Below are positions 20,564-29,459 of a stretch of DNA of 64,000 nucleotides, piece after piece (positions within the stretch are counted from its first letter, which is position 1; each line of letters starts with the position of its first letter). Position numbers and translations under genes: made by a program. The notes beneath the pieces were generated by a model. It saw nothing but the letters and a program-made list of their open reading frames with translations. It had not been told where the DNA came from and ran no database searches. The stretch is from Methylophaga thalassica MP (lineage in GTDB: Bacteria; Pseudomonadota; Gammaproteobacteria; Nitrosococcales; Methylophagaceae), in NCBI RefSeq assembly GCF_000214595.1, contig NZ_AFIG01000003.1:496001-560000 (forward strand), given 5' to 3'.

Positions 20564-21232
20564 TCAATTGATCTCGTAATAAAAACTGAACCCTATAGCA
20601 CCGCCACCATATTCTTCGGTGATGCCCAATAGTGTTTTCCACAGGTAGGGTCCAAACGTACCATCACACCAAATGCGATAAACAGATTGGCCATTCAGCA
20701 TCTGTCTCAGCAACGTTACCGATACACCGGCGATGACAGTCATGACAAGACGATTCTCTTCAAGTGCATCTCCTGACAGGTCGATAGCACAGACTTCAGA
20801 AAATAACTTTGATGTCAGCTTGCCACTGACAATAAACGACGCATCATTGCGAATTACCTTGTGGACACCTGCTTTGTTCACAGGCAAGGCATTTAACTGA
20901 GCGACCAGATGAGAGTTCAGTGGCTCTTCAATCAGATACTCACTTCCCCCCAATCTTAAGACCAGCTCTCTTTTGCCTTGTAATGTCCAACTGTTTTTTG
21001 CTTCTGGCAGTGTCAGGTTGGCAGAGGCTAACCACTCCGCTGCATTAGGTCCTTTCACGCCAAAGCGATTTAATGCACTCACATCACAAATACTTAATAA
21101 CTCGTAACGTGAAGATTCAATGGCCTTGTCCGCCATGGTTATTGCAGTCTCCATGCCATTCACGATGCCACTAATCGGCTTCAAAGGGGCTTGAGCAAAA
21201 GCGACCGGGCTTTTAAAAATGCCGTCTTGCAT
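20564..21232 (-). CDS. mgdD: N-methylglutamate dehydrogenase, subunit D (SoxG-like)
   Basis: A 222-residue protein like the gamma subunit of heterotetrameric sarcosine oxidase, with a folate-binding GCV_T-like fold ([20 protein letters not shown] about 49-68; FGPYLWKTL near the end). It starts two bases after the mgdC stop codon. It works in the complex that oxidises N-methylglutamate to glutamate and formaldehyde (or methylene-tetrahydrofolate). Confidence 0.9.
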   Translation of the reverse strand: MQDGIFKSPVAFAQAPLKPISGIVNGMETAITMADKAIESSRYELLSICDVSALNRFGVKGPNAAEWLASANLTLPEAKNSWTLQGKRELVLRLGGSEYLIEEPLNSHLVAQLNALPVNKAGVHKVIRNDASFIVSGKLTSKLFSEVCAIDLSGDALEENRLVMTVIAGVSVTLLRQMLNGQSVYRIWCDGTFGPYLWKTLLGITEEYGGGAIGFSFYYEIN

Positions 21233-21234
21233 GC

Positions 21235-24147
21235 TTACTCTCCGTCTTTATCAAGTAGGTGAAAAAAAGGGGCTTCGACGACAGTCGCTTCAACCATTGC
21301 ACCGCTATCGGTACGAATGGAAAACGTTGAGCCCACATTGCCCTGTTCTGGTGCAACAAAAGCAAAACCGATTACTCTGTCGAGATATCTGCTGTATGCA
21401 ATACTGGTGACACGGCCTTTGATGTTGTTGCCGTTATCAATCACCAGATTGCATTCATTCGGCATTTCCCTGGCAAAGCCTTTCTCCAGTACAAAGTTCA
21501 CTAACTTCTTGTTCAGCGTTTTCTTAGCGATGATTTTCAGGCTGCGTTGGCCGATAAAGAACGGCTTATCCATTTTGAGTAACGCTTCGGAATGCGCTTC
21601 AAATGGATTGGTCAGACCATCGGTATCGTGACTAATCAGGTGATGTCCCATTTCCAGACGTAGCAGACGCTGTGCATCTGTACCAAATGGACGAATACCA
21701 TGATCTTGTCCGGCAGCCATGATTTGTTTCCAGACATGCAGTCCCGCTTTGTAAGGCACATGAATTTCAAAAGCCAGGTCAGCAACAAAACTCACTCGCA
21801 TGACTTTGGCATTCACACCGGCAATCTCAGCTTCAATCATGTTTCCATCTGGTAACGCGGCTTCACTCAAATCGGCATTGGTCAGTGAACTTAAAATCTC
21901 ACGTGACTTCGGTCCGGCCAGTGTCATCGCTGCAATGGCGCCGGTCAGATTCACCAAAGTGACTTGTAATCCCCATGCCTGAACATTACGTTGCATTTCA
22001 CGGTAAACCGTCGCGGCATTGGATGAGTTCGTTGATACATAGAACTTTTCAGCTTCGACACGAACAGCCAGCCCGTCATCCAGCATGACACCCGCTTCAT
22101 CCAGCAGCAGAGCAATGCGGCTTTCGCCGATTTTCTGTTTGCTGAACTTGCCTGTATAAAAGCGTTCCAGAAATTCAGTGGCATCGGCACCGTAGACTTC
22201 AATTTTCCCTAAGGTGCTGCCATCAATCATGCCAGCCTGTTTTCTGACCGCTAACGCTTCTTGCTGTACCGCTTCCATGGCCGTCATTGAACGACCCGAA
22301 TATTGATAATAAGCAGGACGCATCCACATACCCGCATCCATCATCACACCACCATTCTCAACATGCCATTCATGCATCGCGGTATAACGATGAGGGTGGA
22401 ATCCGCGTCCGCCCAGGTGACCAATCGGTGTTGGGTGGAAGAATGGACGCGCGGTGGTGCTACCAATTTTCTCAACCGGTAACTGACGAATACGAGCCAA
22501 AATACGAATCGCATTCATATTAGAATGTTTGCCCTGACTTGGCCCCATACCCACCGTGGTAAAGCGTTTCATCAACTCGATATTGTCAAAACCTTCTTTG
22601 GCGGCATTGATGAAATCTTTGACTTGAATATCTTCGTCAAAGTCGACAAAGTTTTTGCCTTTCGGATGCTCAACAATCGGATAAGGATGACTGGGTGATG
22701 TCATTTCAACTTTTGGCACAGTAACCACATCGACCGTTTTACCCAGGAAAGCGGCTGCTTCTGCTGCTGCACGCTGACCATCAAGTTGGCGAGCTTTAAA
22801 ATCAAATACGCCATTGACCTTACCCGCTGCAAACACCCCTTCCGGTAACTCGTCAGGGACAAACTGCTCGACGCTATAGTCATAACGCATTTTTGTGCCT
22901 GCCTGATACAGCAAGGCAGCGGCTGGTGCCCAACCGGCACTCATCGCTACACCATCACATCCCAAACGCACAGTATGGCCACTATCGGCGCCTGCACTAA
23001 TATCGTCATAAGGGCTAACAGCAACAGCTTTAACACCTAACTTGTCAGAGGTCGGGATCACTTCATAAATACAGCTTGAGATATGAACAGGAATACCTAG
23101 ATCTCTGACTTTCTGAGCCAGTTCACGTGGTGCGCCGTTTCTACGCATATCAATGACAGCCACAACTTCGACACCAACAGACGCTAGGTCCAGTGCTGTT
23201 CGATATCCGTGATCATTCGCTGTAACAACCACACCTTTATTAAAAGGTTTAACCGCATAACGATGAATCAGACGTTGTGCTGCCGATCCCATCATCACGC
23301 CCGGTAGATCGTTGTAACGAAATACAGGTGGTTGCTCAAACGCACCAGCAGCCACGATCACCGTTTTCGCCCAGACTTTCGTGATGCCGTCTTTACCGAC
23401 TAATGGCACTAATTTATCGCCATAAAAACCGCCGGCATACGCATCGGTAATTAAACGAATATTCGGGTTTGACTCCACTTTACCTAACAGGCTTGTCAGC
23501 GTATCGGCTGTCGTTTGGTCACCAGCATAGTCGTATGTCAGGCTGCCACCCGCCTGCTTGTTTTCATCAACAACAATCACATCCAGGCCTTGCTCAGCCG
23601 CTTTAACCGCTGCTGATAAACCAGACAGACCGGCACCGATGATTAACACATCACAGTGGGCAAACTTTTTCGGTTTAATAATACGTGGGTAGTTAAAGTT
23701 AACTTCGCCTAAACCAGCCGCCTTACGGATTTTGTCTTCCCAGAACGGAAACAGACTTTTTGGTTTATAAAACGTTTTGTAATAAAAACCGACCGGCAGA
23801 AACGGTGATAAATAATCGATATATTTGTTTTTATCTTTTAATACACCACCAATAGTATTAACGGCTTTAATATCCATACCATCAGCAACAGGCCAGACAT
23901 CAGCACGGATATTGGTATCCACGCCGTCTGTCATCATGGCGTTGACATCATGATTGGCAAAACTCAATACACCACGTGCACGGTGATATTTAAAACTACG
24001 GCCCAGCACATTAATACCAGCCGCCCACAGCGCACTGGAAATGGTATCGCCTTCGTAACCTTGCACAGTCTGACCTTCATATTGAAAAGTCAGTGGCTTG
24101 TCACGGTTAATCCACTCACCTCGTTTCTTAGCAATACGGCTGGTCAT
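21235..24147 (-). CDS. mgdC: N-methylglutamate dehydrogenase, large subunit C (SoxA-like)
   Basis: A 970-residue homologue of the alpha subunit of heterotetrameric sarcosine oxidase. Residues 1-100 form a small N-terminal domain that begins with EGQTVQGYEGDTISSALWAAG. A dinucleotide-binding fold follows (LIIGAGLSGLSAAVKAAEQG near 170-190). From about 590 onward lies an aminomethyltransferase-type folate-binding domain. Its start overlaps the mgdB stop (ATGA). Confidence 0.93.
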   Translation of the reverse strand: MTSRIAKKRGEWINRDKPLTFQYEGQTVQGYEGDTISSALWAAGINVLGRSFKYHRARGVLSFANHDVNAMMTDGVDTNIRADVWPVADGMDIKAVNTIGGVLKDKNKYIDYLSPFLPVGFYYKTFYKPKSLFPFWEDKIRKAAGLGEVNFNYPRIIKPKKFAHCDVLIIGAGLSGLSAAVKAAEQGLDVIVVDENKQAGGSLTYDYAGDQTTADTLTSLLGKVESNPNIRLITDAYAGGFYGDKLVPLVGKDGITKVWAKTVIVAAGAFEQPPVFRYNDLPGVMMGSAAQRLIHRYAVKPFNKGVVVTANDHGYRTALDLASVGVEVVAVIDMRRNGAPRELAQKVRDLGIPVHISSCIYEVIPTSDKLGVKAVAVSPYDDISAGADSGHTVRLGCDGVAMSAGWAPAAALLYQAGTKMRYDYSVEQFVPDELPEGVFAAGKVNGVFDFKARQLDGQRAAAEAAAFLGKTVDVVTVPKVEMTSPSHPYPIVEHPKGKNFVDFDEDIQVKDFINAAKEGFDNIELMKRFTTVGMGPSQGKHSNMNAIRILARIRQLPVEKIGSTTARPFFHPTPIGHLGGRGFHPHRYTAMHEWHVENGGVMMDAGMWMRPAYYQYSGRSMTAMEAVQQEALAVRKQAGMIDGSTLGKIEVYGADATEFLERFYTGKFSKQKIGESRIALLLDEAGVMLDDGLAVRVEAEKFYVSTNSSNAATVYREMQRNVQAWGLQVTLVNLTGAIAAMTLAGPKSREILSSLTNADLSEAALPDGNMIEAEIAGVNAKVMRVSFVADLAFEIHVPYKAGLHVWKQIMAAGQDHGIRPFGTDAQRLLRLEMGHHLISHDTDGLTNPFEAHSEALLKMDKPFFIGQRSLKIIAKKTLNKKLVNFVLEKGFAREMPNECNLVIDNGNNIKGRVTSIAYSRYLDRVIGFAFVAPEQGNVGSTFSIRTDSGAMVEATVVEAPFFHLLDKDGE

Positions 24148-24407
24148 TTAGCTTCCTCCTGACCCAGAAGATAAGTACGGTTGACCTTATCAGTCATCGT
24201 GTTACGTTCAGCGATAAACCAAGTACCGCTGGGGGTGTGATACCACCATTCTTTTTTCAAACCAGGTGCTCCATTACGATAGTGCACATAGGCAGCCCAC
24301 TCAGAATCTGAACATGTGTCAGGGTTGGGCATATTTCGATATTCTCCGCCGTAGGTGAATTCACTCATCGGCCTGATACCATTAACGGGACATTCAAGTA
24401 GTTTCAT
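24144..24407 (-). CDS. mgdB: N-methylglutamate dehydrogenase, small subunit B (SoxD-like)
   Basis: An 87-residue homologue of the delta subunit of sarcosine oxidase, a small zinc-binding protein of the complex. The start LLECPVNGIRPMSEFTYGGE and the run HYRNGAPGLKKEWWYHTPSG are characteristic. It is located between mgdA (15 bases upstream) and mgdC (overlapping). Confidence 0.92.
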   Translation of the reverse strand: MKLLECPVNGIRPMSEFTYGGEYRNMPNPDTCSDSEWAAYVHYRNGAPGLKKEWWYHTPSGTWFIAERNTMTDKVNRTYLLGQEEAK

Positions 24408-24422
24408 AGCCTTACTCTTAAC

Positions 24423-25664
24423 TTAGTGACCAACTGAAGCTGCGCCTTTTTCACCGGTCAGCTCATAGTCTTCAAAACGTGATAAACGGAATGATTTAAT
24501 AAGATCAGGAGCCATATCTTTGGCTATTGTCTCGGCCATGGTTTTGCCACTGATTGGCGTGGCTTTAAATCCCCATGTGCCCCATCCGGCATCCAGATAA
24601 AACCCTTCTAGTGGTGTTTTACCCATAATCGGTGCAAAGTCAGGCGTGATGTCAGCCATACCCGCCCATTGGCGTACCACTTTGACATTCGATAAAAACG
24701 GGAACATATCGGTGATATGTGTGGTGAGTCCTTCCACGAAATCCAGTGATGAACGTGTTGAATGGAATTCATAAGGATCCAGTGATGACCCCATGACCAG
24801 TTCACCACGAGACGATTGACTCACGTACACATGCAAACTACCGGAAACTAAAATGGTATCGAGCCAGGGCTTCATCGGTTCTGATACGCAAGCTTGCAGG
24901 GGATGAATCACTATCGGTGTTTTCAAATCCACCATCTCAGTGATGCGTGGTGTAAAACCTGCCACTGCAGATAGAACACGATTTGTGCTGATATAGCCTT
25001 TAGATGTGTTTACACCAACGACTTTGCCGCCTTTAGTATCAATACCCGTGACTTCCGTCATTTGGAATATTTCAACACCCATGCGATCCGCTTCTTTGGC
25101 ATAACCCCATGCCACGGCATCATGACGAGCCACAGAGCCTGGTGCATGATATAAAGCGCCCAGGATAGGTGCTTGGCCACTGCAGGAGATATCCAATTGC
25201 GGACAGGCTTTGGATATCTCCTCAGGACCAACGACATAACTCTCAACCCCAACATGTTTATTCACTTCTGCACGCCAGCGCATGGTTCTCATTGCTGATT
25301 CTGTGTGAGCTAAAGTGAAGTGCCCACGAGTTGAATAAAACAGGTTCAGGTCTAATTCTTCTGATAAATCTTCGTACAATTTAACGCTGGCATCATAGAA
25401 GTTAACCCCTTCCGGTGTCAGGTAATTTGAACGTACGATAGTGGTATTACGGCCCGTGTTACCGCCACCAATATAACCTTTCTCTAATACTGCTACATTG
25501 GTAATGCCATAGTCTTTCGCTAAGTAATACGCCGCAGCCAAACCATGTCCGCCGCCACCGATAATCACGGCATCGTACGATTTCTTAGGCTCGGTACAGT
25601 CCCTAAAAAAACGTGGTGCCGGGTGTTCACTACTCAGACCATATTTTAATAGCCCTAATGGCAT
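24423..25664 (-). CDS. mgdA: N-methylglutamate dehydrogenase, FAD subunit A (SoxB-like)
   Basis: A 413-residue FAD-dependent amine oxidase of the DAO family, homologous to sarcosine oxidase beta. The FAD-binding motif AVIIGGGGHGLAAAYYLAKD lies near residues 33-52, and the end (GFYLDAGWGTWGFKATPISG near 360) closes the flavin site. It is the first gene of the mgd-gmaS-mgs operon, with a GGAGG ribosome site. Candidate operators lie 27 bases upstream. Confidence 0.94.
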   Translation of the reverse strand: MPLGLLKYGLSSEHPAPRFFRDCTEPKKSYDAVIIGGGGHGLAAAYYLAKDYGITNVAVLEKGYIGGGNTGRNTTIVRSNYLTPEGVNFYDASVKLYEDLSEELDLNLFYSTRGHFTLAHTESAMRTMRWRAEVNKHVGVESYVVGPEEISKACPQLDISCSGQAPILGALYHAPGSVARHDAVAWGYAKEADRMGVEIFQMTEVTGIDTKGGKVVGVNTSKGYISTNRVLSAVAGFTPRITEMVDLKTPIVIHPLQACVSEPMKPWLDTILVSGSLHVYVSQSSRGELVMGSSLDPYEFHSTRSSLDFVEGLTTHITDMFPFLSNVKVVRQWAGMADITPDFAPIMGKTPLEGFYLDAGWGTWGFKATPISGKTMAETIAKDMAPDLIKSFRLSRFEDYELTGEKGAASVGH

Positions 25665-25690
25665 TCTTAACCTCCACTCATAATGCTCAA

Positions 25691-25715
25691 TACTACTTAA
25701 GTAGTATGCGAATCT
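25691..25715. promoter_or_regulatory. Candidate operator of the mgd operon
   Basis: TACTACTTAAGTAGTA (25691-25706) is a perfect 16-bp palindrome, followed by TG and then CGAATCT. The tmd promoter carries a near copy (2435-2457). It lies between mgdA and the divergent XRE-cupin regulator, the place where an autoregulated local regulator usually binds. Confidence 0.55.
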
Positions 25716-25737
25716 ACCTCTAACTAGGTAAACAATA

Positions 25738-25790
25738 TTTCATGTGATGAAACATGGTTCTATTTACTCATGTCGAAAAAAACATGTCAA
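25738..25790 (-). promoter_or_regulatory. mgdA promoter region with second dyad
   Basis: TTTCATGTGATGAAA (25738-25752) has perfect 6-base arms around three bases. On the minus strand a TTGACA box lies at 25790-25785, and a weak TAAATA-like -10 follows 17-18 bases later. A sigma-70 promoter for mgdA overlapped or followed by the dyads is plausible, but the -10 match is poor. Confidence 0.35.
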
Positions 25791-25854
25791 TAGCCTTGTA
25801 AACTTTTTTTCACAATAGGAAACATTTAGTGCGGATAAATAAAAAAACCTCAGG

Positions 25855-25860
25855 TATAAT
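25855..25860 (+). promoter_or_regulatory. -10 box of the XRE-cupin regulator
   Basis: A consensus TATAAT lies 39 bases upstream of the GTG start. No good -35 is visible at 16-18 bases, so activation or weak expression is possible. Confidence 0.4.
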
Positions 25861-25899
25861 CAGGCAAAACAGCCTTAAAGAAGACGGAGTATTCTTGCC

Positions 25900-26544
25900 G
25901 TGAGCAAACAGCAAACGATCGTGACGACTGAAACTGCGACACATCAGTCGTTAGATAAACACCTGGGAAATACGCTGCGCCATATTCGTACTGAAAATGG
26001 ATTAACGATTGCGGATGTCGCTATGCGAGCCAATGTCAGCCGCGGCATGCTGAGTAAGATCGAGAACGGACTGACCTCGCCCAGCCTGGAAAAACTGGAA
26101 CATCTTGCTAATGCTCTGGGTGTAAAGCTTTCGCGGTTATTTCATGATTACGACACGCCCATGGGTGGTGCTCAATATGTGAAGAATGGCGAAGGAATGG
26201 AAGTGGTTCGCCGTGGCACCAAAAGTGGTCACACATACCATTTACTGGCGTATGACACCGGTCCGAAAAAACTGTTTGAACCGTTTTTGATTACCTTAAA
26301 TGAAGAAAGTGAAGTGTTTGATCCGTTTGAACATGCCGGCACCGAATTCATTTATATGTTGGAAGGTAAACTGGAATACACCGTAGGTGATGAGCGTTTT
26401 ATTCTGGAACCTGGCGATTCTCTGACATTTCATGCAGAACAGCCCCACCGACCGGAAACAAAACTAAAAATGCCGATTCAGTATCTGGCTATCATCTACT
26501 ACGATAGCCTCGATGACTTTGAAGACGATAGTTATAAAAACTAG
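25900..26544 (+). CDS. XRE-family regulator with cupin domain, probable regulator of methylamine genes
   Basis: A 214-residue protein: helix-turn-helix at residues 23-77 (LTIADVAMRANVSRGMLSKI), then a cupin sensor domain at about 120-205 (AGTEFIYMLEGKLEYTVGD, LEPGDSLTFHAEQPHRPE). Such proteins sense a small molecule through the cupin barrel and control adjacent catabolic genes. It is divergent from mgdA and separated by 235 bases with palindromes, so it probably controls that operon and itself. The start is GTG. Confidence 0.88.
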   Translation: MSKQQTIVTTETATHQSLDKHLGNTLRHIRTENGLTIADVAMRANVSRGMLSKIENGLTSPSLEKLEHLANALGVKLSRLFHDYDTPMGGAQYVKNGEGMEVVRRGTKSGHTYHLLAYDTGPKKLFEPFLITLNEESEVFDPFEHAGTEFIYMLEGKLEYTVGDERFILEPGDSLTFHAEQPHRPETKLKMPIQYLAIIYYDSLDDFEDDSYKN

Positions 26545-26704
26545 TTTGTTTTTATTGAATAACATTCAAGAGCGAAAAACTCACGGAAACTGTTTAAAAG
26601 CGTTTTTTTAATCGCCAATAAACGTAAATCATTATTCTATCTTCGTTAGATTAGCTGTCGCCGATGAAGGCTTTTCTGAGCAGAACCATGATATTTAACA
26701 TTTC

Positions 26705-26776
26705 GTATAACGCTCGCACCAGCAGTTAACCAAGTGCCTAAACGATTAGCTAGTCTGATGCTTGCTCTTGTTAAGC
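26705..26776 (-). other. attC-like recombination site 1
   Basis: On the minus strand the element starts with GCTTAAC, which holds the stop codon of the preceding gene, continues with AAGAGCAAGCA and ends with GTTATAC. These fit the RYYYAAC and GTTRRRY-like ends of integron attC sites; the second has one deviation. The two halves show imperfect pairing (GCAAGCATCAG against GCTCGCACCAG), as in folded attC. Its first 18 bases closely resemble those of the site ending at 28766. Confidence 0.5.
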
Positions 26777-27808
26777 TTCTGAACATATAGACTTAGCCAT
26801 ATCTATTGTCTCTGTACCCAACAAACCTAAATCGACTTCCGACTCATCAATTATGAGTATCAGATTGGCAATAGATTTATACGTCTTTTTCAATTGCTCA
26901 ATACGCATATCATTGGCATCAACATTATTTACAGCGACACCATCAAATAATTTACTAAGCCTTTTAATCCACTTTTGTTGTTCAGGTTCTTCACTTTCAA
27001 ACATGGCTTCAAATTCTTTATAGCCAATCACATCAAAAGTACGACTCTTAGACTCAGATTTGACTAGCATCAACTCACCAATGCCTGTTTGCCAATCGCG
27101 ATATATCCACGCTTCTCTAATAGCCAATCTCTTTGCTACATCGAACTGTGTAGCTCTCAATTTTTCATCTGCAATTCTATCTATGTTGAGAGAATCACAT
27201 AAATAATCTGCACATTTTCGAGCAACTTCTAGATTTCGGTCTGCAGATAGATCACTAATTAACTGAACCTCGCTAACTTTTAGCTCATGCTTAACAATAC
27301 GTGATATTTCAGAACCTAGTGCCATTAATTCACCTTCTGGCACCTCGATACTCCAAATCTCGCACAAATATCTTGCTCTATTTTCTTCAGTATGAGGTCC
27401 ATCAGCTAGTGACTTTTCTAGTTTGTGGAGTGACCCTGAGAGTTTCTTACTATCACCATCATTACTTGCTCTAATATATGACTGCTCTTTTTTAATAGCA
27501 GTTATCCAACCTAACAGCGCCCCTAGACGATATAAAGTACTGATATACTTGTAATTATCGAAGTCTGTTATAACTTTTCCTCGTTCCAAAAACTTTGACT
27601 TTGTACCGTTAGAAAAGATTTCATTCAATCTCCAAAATATGCTCTCAGCAGACTTCCCTAGTGGTTCAGCATACTTTTTGTAGATTTCAATCTTTTGTTT
27701 TTTCTCTTCTTTTGTTGCTTTCAACTTCGGAAGAAGAAAGTCTCTTATGAATAACAAAAACACTGCTACTACTGACGAAATCACTACCGCTTGTATTCTA
27801 ATATCCAT
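26771..27808 (-). CDS. Hypothetical membrane-anchored protein, cassette-borne
   Basis: A 345-residue protein of no recognised family. One membrane helix at residues 6-25 is followed by a basic stretch and a long, mostly helical soluble domain. Its TAA stop lies inside the attC-like GCTTAAC, a hallmark of integron gene cassettes. AT-rich base composition differs from the mgd genes. Function unknown. Confidence 0.65.
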   Translation of the reverse strand: MDIRIQAVVISSVVAVFLLFIRDFLLPKLKATKEEKKQKIEIYKKYAEPLGKSAESIFWRLNEIFSNGTKSKFLERGKVITDFDNYKYISTLYRLGALLGWITAIKKEQSYIRASNDGDSKKLSGSLHKLEKSLADGPHTEENRARYLCEIWSIEVPEGELMALGSEISRIVKHELKVSEVQLISDLSADRNLEVARKCADYLCDSLNIDRIADEKLRATQFDVAKRLAIREAWIYRDWQTGIGELMLVKSESKSRTFDVIGYKEFEAMFESEEPEQQKWIKRLSKLFDGVAVNNVDANDMRIEQLKKTYKSIANLILIIDESEVDLGLLGTETIDMAKSICSEA

Positions 27809-27834
27809 ATATTCTCTTTAATTTAGAATCAAAA

Positions 27835-27899
27835 AATCAATAGGGTCAGAGTGTTTAATCAATAGGGTCATAATCAATAGGGTCAGAGTGTTTGATTTT
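27835..27899. repeat. REP-like repeats, three tandem copies downstream of RAYT
   Basis: AATCAATAGGGTCA occurs three times in 65 bases (27835, about 27858 and 27872), two of them continuing with GAGTGTTT. The last runs into the RAYT stop codon. The opposite end of the transposase gene carries the same unit inverted (28656-28682). Confidence 0.8.
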
Positions 27900-28605
27900 T
27901 GGCCTGCTCACGAAATTTCTCCGATTTTCTGTCACCACCACGATTAGTTGGCTCTATTCGTCTATTAACCTGAGTTTCAATTTCTCGCTTGAAACGGTCA
28001 CTACCCAAAACCCATGCTTTATTAGTTGCCGTTCTAATCAACTCTAAAGTATTGTCTGAGATGAAGTCATCAAACAAACCAACATACCGTTCAAGCCTTT
28101 CAACATTGCTCTTACCTAATTTTATATAGCGTTCATGTGGCGTGAGCAACTCGATAACTTTCCCAACTCCATTAGCTTGATAACTTGACCAAGGGTATTC
28201 TGCTGGATGCTCTACCATACCTGCTCTCACAGGATTCATCTCAATATACCGCATTACAGTTAATAAATAATTATCACTATCGACAATTGTTGATCTATAC
28301 CGTCCTTCCCACAAAGTGCCTGTTCGTTGATAATTTTTATTAATGTATAAAACATAATAACGCCCTATCGATTGCATCATCTTACTGATGGCACCCTCAT
28401 GTTCGGTCGAAACTAATAAATGAACATGATTTGTCATTAACACATAGGCATGTACTTTAACTTCATACTGCTCGGAGAAGTCTTTGAGTTTAGCTAAATA
28501 GACGGTGTAATCTTCATCAGAAAAGAAAATAGCTTGACGATTGTTACCCCGTTGAATGAGATGCTGGGGACAACCTTTGATAAACAATCTTGGTAAACGT
28601 GCCAT
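27883..28605 (-). CDS. REP-associated tyrosine transposase (RAYT, Y1_Tnp family)
   Basis: A 240-residue HUH-type single-strand DNA transposase. The metal-binding motif is TNHVHLLV (about 60-67), and the catalytic tyrosine helix lies near GRYYVLYINKNYQRTGTLWEGRY; the MRYIEMNPVRAGMV block is typical. Such enzymes act on REP hairpins. The gene is bounded by inverted copies of the repeat found throughout 4.5-7.2 kb, so it is the likely source of those elements. The ATG at 28605 has an AAGGA site; a TTG two codons earlier is less likely. Confidence 0.92.
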   Translation of the reverse strand: MARLPRLFIKGCPQHLIQRGNNRQAIFFSDEDYTVYLAKLKDFSEQYEVKVHAYVLMTNHVHLLVSTEHEGAISKMMQSIGRYYVLYINKNYQRTGTLWEGRYRSTIVDSDNYLLTVMRYIEMNPVRAGMVEHPAEYPWSSYQANGVGKVIELLTPHERYIKLGKSNVERLERYVGLFDDFISDNTLELIRTATNKAWVLGSDRFKREIETQVNRRIEPTNRGGDRKSEKFREQAKNQTL

Positions 28606-28655
28606 AAGCAATCCTTGCTTGAATAACTATCGAATTAATTTAATCCCTTTATTTA

Positions 28656-28682
28656 AAATCAAATACTCTGACCCTATTGATT
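28656..28682. repeat. REP-like repeat upstream of RAYT, inverted
   Basis: AAAATCAAATACTCTGACCC followed by TATTGATT is the reverse complement of the unit at 27872-27899 apart from a base or so. Together they bracket the transposase gene in opposite orientation. Confidence 0.8.
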
Positions 28683-28689
28683 CTGCTAT

Positions 28690-28766
28690 TGATTCCAGGC
28701 CGAGCGAAGCGAGGTCCAGTGCAATGCGCTTTTTGCATTGCACGATTGTGCTTGGCCTTGTTAGAT
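28690..28766 (-). other. attC-like recombination site 2, truncated
   Basis: On the minus strand ATCTAAC (28766-28760) contains the stop of the upstream gene, then AAGGCCAAGCA, a perfect 9-bp hairpin (GTGCAATGC/GCATTGCAC, 28719-28743), and GGCCT, which can pair with AGGCC. The expected closing GTTRRRY is missing; instead the sequence runs into the REP/RAYT block. It looks like an attC site interrupted by the transposase element. Confidence 0.55.
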
Positions 28767-29459
28767 TTTTGACTCATATATCCAGCAAGTAATTTTATCT
28801 CTAATTGTTTCATCTTCTTGGCTTTGCACTCTCCACACATAAGACGAGTACCCATCAAGACTAAATGGCTGAAGTAGTTTTGTTTTTACTTTCTTTACAC
28901 CAGCTTTAGTTAAAGCATCTATGTAACTTGAATCTAGGTCGTCAAAAAGAACCTTGCTGCCAACCTGTATAGCAGGGCTAATTGAATCTTGGCTTATATA
29001 CTTATTGACTGATGTATTGAACAACTTAGATATATTAACGTCACGACCACACAAAAATAGATATGTTGAAACGCTTCTTCTCTTTGCCAATACTGCAAGT
29101 CTCGCTATGTCCTGAATTACTTCTTTCTTATTGGACGATCTTTCATAGCTCCTCTTGATTTCAGCAATTGTGTACACATTTTTGTTTTCTGGGTTCTCCC
29201 ATGGATTAAAAATAACAATATCCGCACATGGGTTTTTCGAGCTTTCAAATCCTAAATCATCTCGAATAGAAAACTCTTTGTTTTTTAAATTTGAAGATGG
29301 CAGCAGAGCACGCAATTTATTCAACGCCTCTTCCTGTAAAAAACTCTCTGAAACTTCTTTTGAATCTCCGGCCTCATCATCATCCAGCTTTGAAATGGCT
29401 TTCTTAACCAAACTACGTCCTAAAAGAACAGCCCATTCATAATCAGGGTTATAAGGCAT
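28761..29459 (-). CDS. Hypothetical protein, possible PD-(D/E)XK nuclease fold
   Basis: A 232-residue soluble protein. CADIVIFNP (about 81-89) and YTIAEIKRSYE (about 98-108) give the spacing of a D...ExK nuclease core, but this is only a motif match. The C-terminal third contains a predicted beta-rich region. The ATG at 29459 has an AAGGA ribosome site and overlaps the preceding gene, so the two are coupled. Its TAA stop lies in the attC-like ATCTAAC. Confidence 0.6.
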   Translation of the reverse strand: MPYNPDYEWAVLLGRSLVKKAISKLDDDEAGDSKEVSESFLQEEALNKLRALLPSSNLKNKEFSIRDDLGFESSKNPCADIVIFNPWENPENKNVYTIAEIKRSYERSSNKKEVIQDIARLAVLAKRRSVSTYLFLCGRDVNISKLFNTSVNKYISQDSISPAIQVGSKVLFDDLDSSYIDALTKAGVKKVKTKLLQPFSLDGYSSYVWRVQSQEDETIRDKITCWIYESKI

